From: Cheiracanthium punctorium | Taxonomy: Eukaryota > Arthropoda > Arachnida > Araneae > Cheiracanthiidae | Assembly (NCBI GenBank): GCA_038373885.1 | Contig: JAWZYV010006213.1 | Location: 310,001-374,000, forward strand | Direction of reading: 5' to 3' | Length of the DNA: 64,000 nucleotides | Notes under the pieces: model-generated | Seen by the model: only the letters and a program-made list of their open reading frames with translations | Database searches by the model: none | Told to the model about the DNA's origin: nothing | Shown here: positions 34,617 through 45,875 of the stretch, in pieces | Numbering within the stretch: position 1 is the stretch's first letter | Layout: each line of letters starts with the position of its first letter | Made by a program: the position numbers and the translations under genes

Positions 34617-34761
34617 TTAAAATTGGAGGGTGATTGAAATTTTATAGATATTATTTTTCAACATTCTAAAATCTATTAAAAAAACACCCTATATATATTG
34701 AGGAATTAAGGAATAGAAAATTATTAATTTTTGTTTTTCAGTGTTATTTGGCATCTTGAAG

Positions 34762-34928
34762 CAGTGGCGTAGACAAGCGAGTGGATAAGTGGGTTAACCC
34801 CCCCCCTTCATGAGGAAATTTTGCCATACAAAATGTATATTCACTCCCTTATCACACGCACTTATACATATATGTGAGTTGCAGTATTCGTAACCCCCCC
34901 CCATGAAAACTTTCTGGCTACGCCATTG
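34762..34928. mobile_element. 167-bp hAT-type MITE, second copy
   Basis: CAGTGGCGTAG and CTACGCCATTG ends, with perfect 8-bp duplication TCTTGAAG at 34754-34761 and 34929-34936. Same length and layout as 15333-15499. They share CATACAAAATGTATATTC and GTAACCCCCCCCCATGAAAA-like tracts. Confidence 0.9.
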
Positions 34929-35238
34929 TCTTGAAGGATTTGACTAATCAACGTAATATTACTACAATCTACGATAAAGCACGCAATACAAAGAATGCAT
35001 TTTCATTTGGAATGAATTTATTTAAAAAATGAGTTGATTTTTATTTCATTTGGAATAAATAAAAAATCAACTGTCTTGAACCATATGCAATAGCGATATT
35101 AAAAATATTTACTTACTTTCTTTTTTTTTAAATGGTAAATTTAGCAGTTTTTTGAAAGGACAAGACCAATTTCTTGCATAAAGGCATTGTTTATAAGATA
35201 TAAAAAATGTTTTATTACTTGTTGCTAAGATGAAAATA

Positions 35239-36355
35239 CAGGGTAATTATAATTAAAGTGAAATTATTCAGACTTATCTAGATCACGTTCTGCCTATCAG
35301 AATTTGATGAAACTTCTTACATGTGTTATATGGACCACGGGAAAAACATTTCTGCAGTAAAAATATTAGATCAAATTATGACCACGAGATGGCGTTTCTC
35401 AAAAATACCTTATGCAAATTAGTCAAACCTATAAAGAATTGTAGCTAGAGCCAGAAAACCATTCTGCGTTATTTTGTCATCGTCAATCATGCTCATACAG
35501 AAGAATAAGCGAACTTTACTACTAAAACTGTTTTATCAGATTGGCAGCAACAGCTTAGCTGCACTTCTTGCCACAAATGGGGTGCTTCACCTCCTGTGAT
35601 GCCTTGCGCTAACAACCACTGCATTCTGATTAAGTAACTGCATGGTGTAGTTTTACAACCGAATCTTTCATTGGAACATTTTTCTTTGAAACTATCACTC
35701 CTCCAGGTTCTAAAACGTGCTTTGTCATGAGTACAGGGTAGAGTGAACTCCTTCGACACCAGAGCATTCCAGCTTTACTGGAACGGTAAGACTCACAGAC
35801 CACTGTCTTCATGCAAGATGGAGCAACTCCCCACATTGGGTGCCAAATCAAACAGTTGCTCCGTGCTAACTTCAGCAAGGATCGTGTAATATCCAGAGCT
35901 TATTCGGATGCATGGCCTCCTAGTTCACCCAATTTAAATCCCTATGATTTCTGGTTGAGGGGATTGATAAAAGATCCTGTTTATGGAGGAGTAGTTAGGA
36001 CTGAACCTGAGTTGAAAGACAGCATTACACGCCATGTTTCTGAAGTTATTCGACAGTTTCTTCGAGCTACACGATTTCATGTGCGTGCATTGCTGCGATT
36101 TCAACACATAACTGATGTCAATGGAGTACACGTTGAGCACATTCTGTAATTGAATAAATTTTAATGGTTCTGACAGATTTTTTGTAATTCTTTAGGCGCC
36201 ACAATTCCCCTTTTGGTCAAAATTTGAATTTCTCTTTGTCGCAGAAATATATTCTCGGGGTATTTATAATGTACATATAAGTTTTATCGAAATCCGATGG
36301 ACAGAATGGGCTCTACAGGGATCTGAATAGGGTAACTTTAATTATAACCACCTTG
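35239..36355 (+). mobile_element. mariner-like element (1.12 kb) with ~55-bp TIRs
   Basis: Ends CAGGGTAATTATAATTAAAG and complement of CAAGGTGGTTATAATTAAAG open inverted repeats that continue through TATTCAGA and TTCTG. TA precedes the left end, and the right side reads TT, so one duplication copy is mutated. It encodes a plus-strand transposase pseudogene. Confidence 0.85.
35620..36149 (+). pseudogene. mariner/IS630-like DDD transposase, C-terminal half
   Basis: FIGTFFFETITPPGSKTCFV (about 35665-35725) and LLRHQSIPALLER precede FMQDGATPHIGCQIKQLLRA with the second catalytic Asp (35811). The third Asp is in SSPNLNPYDFWLRGLIKDPV, with 42 residues between the two. The tail ends RFQHITDVNGVHVEHIL-stop at 36149. 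This end is common in arthropod mariner-like proteins. The N-terminal domain and first Asp are not readable in 35250-35600, and stops interrupt that part. The spacing differs from classic mariner D34D, so it belongs to another Tc1/mariner subgroup. Confidence 0.75.
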
Positions 36356-37710
36356 TTCGTTAGTCGGAATAGTTCGCACACCAAATTTGGTAACATTTGA
36401 CTGAATACCTGACATTAATTTCTGACCAAGTGATGTTTCAGTGACTGGAGAAAAGTGGAAAGGGGCATGGACAGCTTGGCTATTCTGTTATTTTTCGGTT
36501 AAACATTTTGTAAAAATTTGTACATCCTGACAAATATTTTACTGATATTCATTGATAGGTGCTCTATATATTTTATAACACACTTTGCTACGCTCTATAT
36601 TCCGATCTTCTCTATTTTTTACAGCAACAAACTTAATAAAGTCCAGTAGAAACTTTAAACAAGATTTTCATTGTGGTAAAAAAGTAGAGTAGTGGGATAA
36701 AAAAAAATATCTGTAGTGGGGTAAAATGGGTAAGTATTTCCTTTTGATCAAAGATAGCAATAGTTTGTTTTAAGCCATTCTTCTTTTTTATCTTATATTC
36801 CCAGACATTTGTTGGCATGATTTATACTCGTTAAAATATTTATTGATTGCATTTCGAAACATAATAGTAGCTTTTATCTGCTTATTGAATCTATGTTCTT
36901 TTCTTGTGTCTTCAAAAATTTTTCAACTACTTTATTCCTGAAAATATTAGAAATTCTTTCATTATTTTAAATCGGAAACAGCTGGAAAGGCCTGAACAGC
37001 TTATTATCAGAAAAATGCAAGATTAAAAAATAAAAAAAAGTTTTCTTTCTATTTATGTTTTATAATGGTGGAGTAAAATGGGTATTTCGAAAGGTTTAGT
37101 TAATATTATATTTCAAAATACTCCTATTAAACATTTTAATGAGCATAAATGCTGCCCATGTGTGAAATATAAGTTGATCACAAATATCATTTAAAAAAAG
37201 TATTTACATTTTGAATTAAAAAGAAATACATACTCATTTTGCCTTCACCTCAACCTTCAGCAGTGAAATGTCGAAACACAGTGTTCATCTATAACTATGC
37301 GTAACAGCCCTGGCTATATTTGTTTAATATGAATAATTATTAAGGCAAGAAGAAAAATAAAATTTGATGAAATATAATAATTATTTTTGGCATAAAAAAA
37401 TTACCGATTTTACCTTACCTTTATCAGCTGTTCATATAGTTTTATATTTTTTTCATTTAAAACTAATATAGTTTTATAAAATCTTTTCAGGTTTGAAGTG
37501 GATAAATGCATTGCATAAAGTAGCGCAAATGTTGCAAGTTTAATATTATTAGTAATAGATCACAACCGACGAACCAAAAAGTCAGTTTTCATACCCAGTC
37601 TAGCCCACCATACCCTATTATTACTATTATTATTATTATTAGATGCTTATTAATTTTATTATTTTACGTAAATGATTGTTTGCTACAAATGAATATATTC
37701 AATAGATAGA
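36356..37710. other. no gene seen; GGGTAAAATGGGTA motifs
   Basis: AT-rich. GTGGGGTAAAATGGGTA (about 36716-36732) and GTGGAGTAAAATGGGTA (37068-37084) recur, and a related complement lies at 37591-37620 (CATACCCAGTCTAGCCCACC). They may be the ends of an old element. No coding sequence. Confidence 0.4.
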
Positions 37711-37800
37711 CAGTAGAGCCTTGACTTACTCGAGGAATGCGTTCCAAGAATCCTCGTGTAAGTGAAGATTTTTTACATATACGAATTTTCGAGCCACATG
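37711..37800 (+). mobile_element. possible pogo/Tigger-type terminal fragment
   Basis: CAGTAGAGCCTTGACTTACT then CGAGGAATGCGTTCC and TCCTCGTGTAAGTG resemble the self-complementary ends of pogo-type elements. No matching right end is seen downstream. Confidence 0.3.
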
Positions 37801-38326
37801 CACATCCATTTTAGACACTTATAAACACCCCCTCTAACTGTTTTAAACTATTCTCTAACTAATGACTTCCTACATAAATTAATGAGTAAATGAATTCTGC
37901 CGCTTCTTCATTTTAGCAAAAACTTCGCGTTGTGAGCTAGGAGTAAAATCCATTCGCATAAGATAGATCCCGCTCTAGCGCTAGTTCACTCTATCTGCAT
38001 TTATTTTTTATCTGCGTAGTTTAAACTAACATGAATTGGACCTGAAGAAATATGAGTATATAGTAGCGTAAAGATTCCGTGGATACATTGTAGTGTTAAA
38101 TGATTAATGCATTCAGAAAAGGGTTCTACTTTCCAATTTGCTTTCATATTTTCACATTTTACTTTCTAAGTTACATTGTTTGTTTGTTTTTTTTACATAC
38201 TCATGAATACTAATTTAGAAAAAAAAATGCTATCGTTTTAAAATATTAAGTCTTTCATTGAAATTAATGCAACGTTTTACGTACGTTTATGAGATGTATG
38301 ACATTGTAAAATCTAGTATTGCAGCT
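37801..38326. other. no gene seen
   Basis: AT-rich sequence without recognised features. Confidence 0.5.
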
Positions 38327-38780
38327 TATTCATGCTATCCTCATGACATGGGGCTAGTGTGGATAAAACCAATTCTTAAATTATTTTATTGCTTCTTATC
38401 CCCTTGGATTAGCTCCTAAACTATGTCCAAAAGATCACTTCGCATTAAAAAGTCGCAGTCTGTCCCTTATTCAAAAGTTGCCCTACAAAGGCACTAATTC
38501 ATTTAATGATATGAGGAGGGCACGCGATGGCTGAGCATTGAGAATTCTACTTTATTCATGCTATCTTCATGACAGGGGGCTAGTGAGGATAAAACCAACT
38601 CTTACATTATTTTTTGCTGCTTTTCCCCTTGGTTTAGTGTTCTAAACTATGCCTAAAAGATCACTTCGCATTATTAACTCGCAAACAGTCTCTTCCTGAT
38701 TCAACAGTTGCCCCAGAGAGGCGCCAAATTATTCTATGATATGAGGATGGGATGCGAGGGTTGACCATTGACCACAGACA
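38327..38780 (-). repeat. tandem duplication of a LINE 3' tail (~225-bp period)
   Basis: Units at about 38327-38550 and 38553-38780 align across TTATTCATGCTATCYTCATGACA, GGGGCTAGTG, AAACTATGYC.AAAAGATCAC, TTCGCATTA and ATGATATGAGGA. The second unit overlaps the end of the LINE coding remnant, so the duplicated segment is that LINE's 3' end. Confidence 0.85.
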
Positions 38781-39105
38781 TATGTCTTCTCATTGCCACT
38801 GAAGGTTAAACTATTTATGTGACCAATCCTAAGACTTGATAAATCGAAGAGAGATCTTTGCGCAAATTTGGGGTAGCAGAATTGCATGGACAATCGAAAG
38901 CATTTAGCAGCGTGCCATCCATGATCTGGCGACATCTTCGAGGTGCAACTTTGGTTTAAAACAGGGAGTAAGCGTCTGAAGCTCGTTTTTAGAGAAAAGG
39001 CTTATGAGAAGTTCACTACCCTTCCTATCAAGCAGATCTGCAATTACGTTTCCATATACATCCGCATGGGGAAGCATTCATTGTAAGCACACAAGACTGA
39101 TCTGT
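38729..39105 (-). pseudogene. LINE RNase H and C-terminal remnant
   Basis: The minus strand from about 39085 reads PHADVYGNVIADLLDRKGSE, the SH...GNE.AD.LA.KG motif of LINE RNase H. In another frame, at 38935-38729, SLFDLSSLRIGHINSLTFSG and then YVCGQWSTLASHPHII match the GH...L..F...C..C......P.HI.C terminal block of the same polyproteins. Several frame changes and stops show long decay. Upstream reverse transcriptase sequence is not recognisable. Confidence 0.65.
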
Positions 39106-39255
39106 TTCAATATAGTTAATTTGAAAACGATGTCCCGTTATTTTACAAAATATGCTTCTCTTCTCAGGAATAAGGACTGGAGGTCACCCTCAAACAGACC
39201 AATATCAGTAGGACAAAAGTTCTTCAGACCAATGATAATTCTTTCTGCGTATTTT

Positions 39256-40757
39256 TTTCTTTCTTTGTTTTGTTTTCTTGAGATACATCAACCTTATAAA
39301 TAATACTCAAAAACCTGTCGGATGAGTGATGCATAGGTAAATCTGACAGTTTTAGCATCTACTCTCTAATCCTATACAAATATTTAAAAAACTATTCTTT
39401 GAATGAATTAAATGTACAATCAAAATAGTAACAAGAGTTCAGATAATCCAAAAAAACTCTTTATGAGTTGAATAGTACCAGATTTTACCCCAAATTTATG
39501 AAAGTTCTCAATGCTAAGTCCACCTTTCTCGTCTCCTTGTAAAATTAATATTTTCAATTGTTACAGGTTTTAGAGTTATTTTATAACTCTCACAAATATC
39601 CGTACTTTCGCCGAATGCTCCAAATTTTCATAGCCAGTCAACATTTTCTAAAAACTTTACTAACATTTCCAAGTGTTATATACGCCATTGCATATAAGCA
39701 TGAAATAACACCAGTTTGATAAATAAGTCTTTTCTAGAGGTATAGGAATAAAACAAAAACCTTCAAGTGAGTCTCAGTGTTCCGGTTGTCAAGTGAATAG
39801 TTATTTATGATTCAATATTCCTGAAGCGGTATCTATTTTGCCTGGAGATATATGTCTGTCTCTTGTATTTTTTTTCCTTGCTGCTTCAAGTTGCAAAAAC
39901 AATAATTTTCCTTATCTATCGATATTCTTTTTTTTTTCTTTACAACGATGTCCCAAAAGCATTAAACTCCGTTTCAAAAATTTAATGAAACAATTTCAGG
40001 AATGTACTAACAGAAAATACAATCAGTGGATTTAATTAAACTAATAGAAAAATCCTAGGTATAGAAAAAAGCTTACAGGAATTTTATCGAAGGTTCTTTT
40101 AGTATTTGAAAGGCAAGGTAGAATTTTGCTTTGATGGTTTATGTTCTTTTTTTCAGTTTAGCAAACAAAGATGCAGAAAAAACTCCCTTGTTAATTAAAA
40201 ATATTTTTTGTCTTCTCTCTTTTACAATATCGATATATAGTTCAGAAAATTTACTTTCAAAATGCGTATTATGTCTTCTGTAAGTATTTTGATTTTTGTT
40301 TTATATAATTTTATTAGTTATATAGTTGATTTAATAAGCAAGAATATCTCATCTTATTCGCTGGTGGTAAAACATTTATACACTTATTTTCGATTCTTTT
40401 TTAGCAAAATAAACTGAGGGACTTCTAAATTGTGTTCAAGTTACATGTATATGTAAATTAAAAGCTAAAGTTTATCATAGTAATGATGCTTCCGTCTGTA
40501 ATTCACCTTAGTTTCGTAGGCAACACCCGTATTTCGCACCGGATCTTTCAATGGTAGCTAAAAAGGTTCAATACAATAATCGTGGTCAATTTCCGATGAA
40601 CGGAGAGTACATGTGTAGTGTAAGAAAGTCAGTTACAGTCTGGAGGTTGGTAGGTTTTAATTCTTTCACAATTCAACCCTCAATGAATAGAAGATTTCTG
40701 AAATTTTAGTAAGCCAGACTGCAAAAAAAAATTGATGAAAAGGAATGCACAGGTTTT
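39256..40757. other. no gene seen
   Basis: AT-rich with pyrimidine tracts. No coding or repeat structure recognised. Confidence 0.5.
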
Positions 40758-42585
40758 TGAAGAAAAACTTCTTTAGGGGCAACTAGGAAGAAACTCAGAT
40801 TTTTTTTCTGATGGAAGTAACGGTCACATAGTTTTGGAAAAGCACAAAGAAATGGAACCTTCCTGCAATCGAACCGGAACAGTAGATGGAAACGTCAGTT
40901 TAAGAACACTTTCTTGGATTCTAACCCAGCTTCCATACAGAACAACGGTTTAAGAACAAGGGGATGGAACACCAAAATTAAAGGGACACTGGCTGGAAAC
41001 GAACCTAAACAGCAGAGGGAAATTTTCGTTTAAGAATACTGTGGGAGGATCATACTTCAATCCCAACATGCAGACGAAAACTTCAGTGTAAGAAAAAGTG
41101 AAAGAACAGCACAAAGAAAGGAAGCTGCTTGAGATCGAACCCAACCAGCAGGCGAAAACTACGGTTTAAGAACACGGTGATGGAAAAAGATGAAGAAATG
41201 GAACCTGCAATCGAGCCAAACTAGCAGACGAAAATTTCATTTTAAGAGCACGGAAACAGAATAATACTTCGAACAAAGCCAGTAGAGGAAAACAAAGGTT
41301 TAAGAACACTGCCATAGAAAAACGCAATAATAGACCCTTCGTGCATTCGATACCAACCAACAGAAAAAAAAAACACCAGTTTAGGAACAGAGTTAAAGAA
41401 AAATACCACAACATAGACATTCTCTCGATTCAAACCCTACGGAAAAACATCAGAAGAAAACAGTGAAAGAATAATTTCAACACGGACACTTCCTGGATGC
41501 TAACCCGATATCCAGATAGAACAACGGTTTAAGAACACGGGTATGTAACACCTCAAAGAAACAAACACTGGCTGCAAACGGTTTAAGAACAAAGTAAAAG
41601 AATAACAAATGGACACTCCGTGGATTCTAACCCAATCTCAAGACGGAGCAACGGTTCAACACGGGGATGGAACACCACAAAGAAACGGGCCCTGGCTGCA
41701 AGCAATCCCAAACAATAGACAGAACTTGCAGTTTAAAAACACGTATACAGTTTAAAAGCACGGTTACGAAACCTACCAGCAGACGAAATTAACGCTAAGA
41801 TAGATAACACTGTGATAGAAAAACAACAACAAAAAAATTACACTACCTGCATTCGAACACAGCAAACAGAGGAAAACATCAATTAAAGAACACAGTTAAA
41901 GTATAATACTAGAGTATGGACATCCCCCTTCCATTCAAACTTAACCTCCAGACAGAACAATGGTATAAAAAACAGTTAAAGAATAATACTACATCAACAC
42001 TTCCTGGATTCTAACCCAATTTCCAGACGGAACAACGTTTTAAGAACACAGGTATGGAGCACCACAAAGACACAAATCCCAGCTGCAAGCGGTTCAAGAA
42101 CACATTTAAAGGATAATAAATGGACACTCCCTGTATTCTAATCCAACCTCCAGACCATCGGTTTAAGAACATGGGGATGAACACCACAAAGAAAATGAAT
42201 CTGGCTGTAACTGAATCCAAACAGTAGATGGAAACTTAAGAGCTTAAGAAGACTATAATGGTTCGATTGAATGCAGGGTCCATTTCATCGTGCAGTTAAA
42301 TTCCCGTGCTCTTAGACCGTGGTTTTCGTCTTCTGGTGTGTTTCGAAGTATTATTCTGTAATCGTGATTTTAAACTGAGGTTTCCGACTACTGTTTGGGC
42401 TCGATTTCAGACAGGGTCCCTTTCTTTTTTATGTGTTCTATCCCCTGTTGTAAAACCGTTTTTACGTATGGATGTTGGGTTAGAATACAGTCAATGTCCA
42501 TGTTGTGAATTTATTCTTAAACTGTATCCTCAAACTGATGTTTGAAGTAAAACTTCTGTAAGAGTAACTAAGGAGTAACTCAGAT
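40758..42585 (+). repeat. irregular two-motif repeat array between 43-bp direct repeats
   Basis: About twenty diverged units share GGTTTAAGAACACGG. They fall into type A, with GATGGAACACCACAAAGAAA and a GCAATCGAACCCAAACAGCA-like segment, and type B, with CCTGGATTCTAACCCAA and CCAGACGGAACAAC. Units run one way from about 40860 to 42250, and about four then run in the opposite direction (42255-42535; for example GTTGGGTTAGAATACAG at 42476). The block is bounded by gapless 43-bp direct repeats at 40758-40800 and 42543-42585 (TGAAG.AAAACTTCT.TA... to ...AACTCAGAT). No protein is recognisable. Confidence 0.8.
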
Positions 42586-44103
42586 ATCTTAAAAAGAAAA
42601 CTTTGATCTAACTATGAATACTTCTCGACTTCAATCAACAACGGGTTTCGATACAACGATAAATGCTGTATTTTCAAGAAAATTAGCAAATTTAGGGAGT
42701 AAAATTTATGTTTCACATTATAGCTACCACAAACCTATAATTTCATATATACAAAATTATGATGACATTCAAGTACCTATTTCCAATGAATATTATGAAT
42801 ATAACATTTACATAATCTTTATAAAGTACATGAATAATGAATATAATTAAATTATAATATGATATTTATTTTAAGTTAAAGTTTAATCATTTCAGTGATA
42901 TGTGTCGTAAATGTCAAAGAATTTTTACTTCAATCGCGCGCAAAGATTACAGGCACACATTTTTTTTTCGAAATTATTTTATTGTAAACGTTGATTATTT
43001 TCATGTATATATAGATCTTCTTTTGTCTATTTTTCTGCTTGCTTGGAAATGAATACAAGAATTTTGTTTGGCTAAAATCTTTACATGTGTAAGTATTATT
43101 TATATACTTATAATAAATTACCAAAAACAAATTAAAGACAATATATATTTTTTATCACATTTTAATACCACTTACTGTTTTATATTAAATTTCCAGCAAG
43201 ATTTTAAGCAATAAAATCGTTTCACTTTTATTAGAGTACCAAGCAACCCGCCTGAAATTTGAATTTTGGTGAAGCTTTTACAATTTATAAAACTTCGTGT
43301 ATGGTTAGTACTTCCTAATACTAAAATCTAAATAATAAGAAGATATTTCCAACAGTTTAAAGCACAAAGCCTTCATAGACGCTATATATAATATGTCTAC
43401 TAGATGCTTCGAAAATAACCTAAAATATCGCCTTTATCACTGTAATTTTCGTAGTCTTTGAACAAACAAAACGACAACGATGTTGACAGACAAGTGCTGT
43501 ATGAACGATGAAATCTGTTCGATAACTTTTATCGCACTCCGTCAAATTTCCGCCAAATAATACACAACTTTGCTTTTATCAATATGACCAAGTAATAGAT
43601 TTCAGAGGGATTTGCCTGTCAACAGAATTTCTGAAATATGACTAATTCTGTTTTGATAAATTGCCGGATGTCAGATATTTATGCCTGCATGCGTATTATA
43701 AGCTACACATATAAATTTCTATTTCGGTTATTTCTTGGATCACAATTTTTTTATTGAGTTTTGCCAAAATTTCTGTTTTACAAAATGAATGTTTAATGTG
43801 TAAATTTCGAGGCTTTCTCAAATTAAATGTATGCTTATCTGAGTCTTTAAACTTTTATCATCGCCACTTTATCAAAATATCTAGTTTTATGCACTACGCA
43901 AAATTTCATTTTCAGAGTATCTTTGGGGGGGAGGCTTATGGCACGGATTTTAGATAATTAATAAATTGAGCATAAAATTCTCGGATGTGACGATAATTCA
44001 AATATACAATGTTATAGAAACGAATTTCTAGACGTATTTTCAAAGCCATTGTTACGAAAGATCTCAAATATGCTTACTGTGCATATTTGAGATATTACTA
44101 CGC
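42586..44103. other. no gene seen
   Basis: AT-rich sequence without recognised features. Confidence 0.5.
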
Positions 44104-44432
44104 ATAAATTTAGAATTAAGAATTTCCATCGCTTTACAGAAAGGTGTAATTTGCATAAACTTTCCTGACTGTTGTTTAAATATCTTACAATTGCACTTAA
44201 CAGCAACGAAAAATGTGATACTAGAATAAACTACTAGGCATTTCTTAGAGTAAACTATTAGAAATTTACTAGAGTAAACTACAGTAAACTACTAGAAATT
44301 TATTAGAGTACACTAGTAAATTTAGAATTAAGCATTTTCATCGCTCTTCAGAAATGTGTAATTCTCATAAACATTCCATACCGTTGTTTAAACATTTTTC
44401 AACAGTATTTAAAAACAACGAAAAACGGAATA
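44104..44432 (+). repeat. ~115-bp direct duplication around short TAGAGTAAACTA repeats
   Basis: A block at about 44104-44219 recurs at about 44319-44432. Shared words include AAATTTAGAATTAAG, CATCGCT, GTGTAATT, CATAAAC and AACAACGAAAAA. Between them (44221-44318) TAGAGTAAACTA and TAGAAATTTA alternate about three times. Confidence 0.75.
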
Positions 44433-45491
44433 CACATACCTCTATATTTCTTAAGATAATACCAAAAGCAAAATTGTATGCTTCTTATTATTTCAATTTC
44501 TGTAAAAGAATGCAACTTCTTTTAACATTTTTTTCCTATCCAATATGCACACCCAAAACTGTTAATGTTAGTAGAATAAAACTATTAGTGTAGATAGAAG
44601 AATTGTAGTTTCGTATTTACTGCATAAAGAATGCATCACTTTTATGAAGTAAAACAGAAAAGTATAATCATCATTTAACAGCGAATTCTTTACAATTAAA
44701 TCTGCAAAGAACTACATTACTCTTTAGAATTATGGGTAAAGTCAGGAATAATTTTTTGGGAGCAATATCTCTCTACTAGTATTTGTTTCTCCTCATTGTA
44801 TGCTTTTATCTATAGAAAAGGGTAAAGAGTATTGATTTTTCTGTCTTTTGTCTCTCTTCTTTGTTATTTAGTGATTAATTTTGTTGTCAGAGAATTAATG
44901 AAAAATTCCAGATAGTAAATTACGCGTCAAAACATTGAATAGATTACCTTTACATTGACCATGATCATAAGATATTTGCACAGAAAGCTTTAATGCATTT
45001 TCGGGAATTTTAAGATTCTAAATATTGGAGCTACACTGAGTTTTAAATTATTAAGTTTTTTTGTGTGGTGGGGAGATTGATAGTATCAGCAATAAAATAA
45101 TGGAAGTAGGTCACTGTTTTATCAATGCATAGCGGCAAAATCGCGGAGAAAATTCATATGGATTGACTCGAATTTGGTCATAAAATTAATTCGTTTTATT
45201 GACTCGCACGCGGTAAATTTATAACACTTATTTTGAACACAATTAGCATGCCTATGTTCCTTTGGTTTTCACTTTGAATTTTGAATGTCTAAAAAGATCG
45301 TGAAACTGATTTGACTTTACACGTGATTCACGCAGTTTTAGTAATATAAAAATAAGCACTGAAAAGTAACTTTTGAAATTAAACTGAACTCTTAATGAAG
45401 CAGTAATAACCAAACTGAAAATCTCAGTTTAATATCCTTAGATGAAACTTTCAAATTGTGCTTGGAGAAAGAAACGTATACATTTTTTTTA
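44433..45491. other. no gene seen
   Basis: AT-rich sequence without recognised features. Confidence 0.5.
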
Positions 45492-45618
45492 ACTTTCCGA
45501 ACATGTAACATGTAAGGAAAGTATTGTGATCATGAAAAAATTCGGCTTTGAGGTTTTGGAGTAGTTACACGTTTTGAGGTCTTCTGAATTCATTTATGCT
45601 ATTCTTACGAGATGTATG
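45492..45618 (+). repeat. 127-bp repeat, inverted partner of 49828-49954
   Basis: Starts ACTTTCCGAACATGTAACAT then GTAAGGAAAGTATTG, and matches in complement the right end of the TIR element at 49153-49954 over the same 127 bp. It stops where that element enters a (TG)n tract, so it is a solitary end or a severely truncated copy. Confidence 0.85.
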
Positions 45619-45679
45619 AATGTATGTACGCAAATGGGGTTCAATATGATGACCAAACATTCTAGGTTAGGAGATGGCT

Positions 45680-45875
45680 AAAGTGTGCAGATAAAGGGTT
45701 CTGACCTCTTACGCGGATGTCGATCGAACGCTCTGCAGTTTTGGAGGGTTTCTTCCAGATGTAACGTGAATATGCGTTGAAACCCCTTAAAAGTTCTCCA
45801 TTCAGGACATTACCCCCCACTCTTAGGTATTCGACACTCTAGTAAGCTTGCCTTCATAAACAAACAAAAGCAATG
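45680..45875 (+). repeat. SINE with shared core, degenerate head
   Basis: The core at 45738-45777 (TTTTGGAGGGTTTCTTCCAG then ATGTAACGTGAATATGCG) is followed by AACCCCTTAAAAG and a tail with ACAAACAAAAG. The head has a weak box A-like GATGGCTAAAGTG and a decayed box B (GTCGATCGAACGC). Confidence 0.7.

Noticed and set aside
40758..42585. CRISPR-like array
   Set aside because: Units are diverged, spacing is irregular (about 50-90 bp), two motif types alternate, and the setting is an animal genome.
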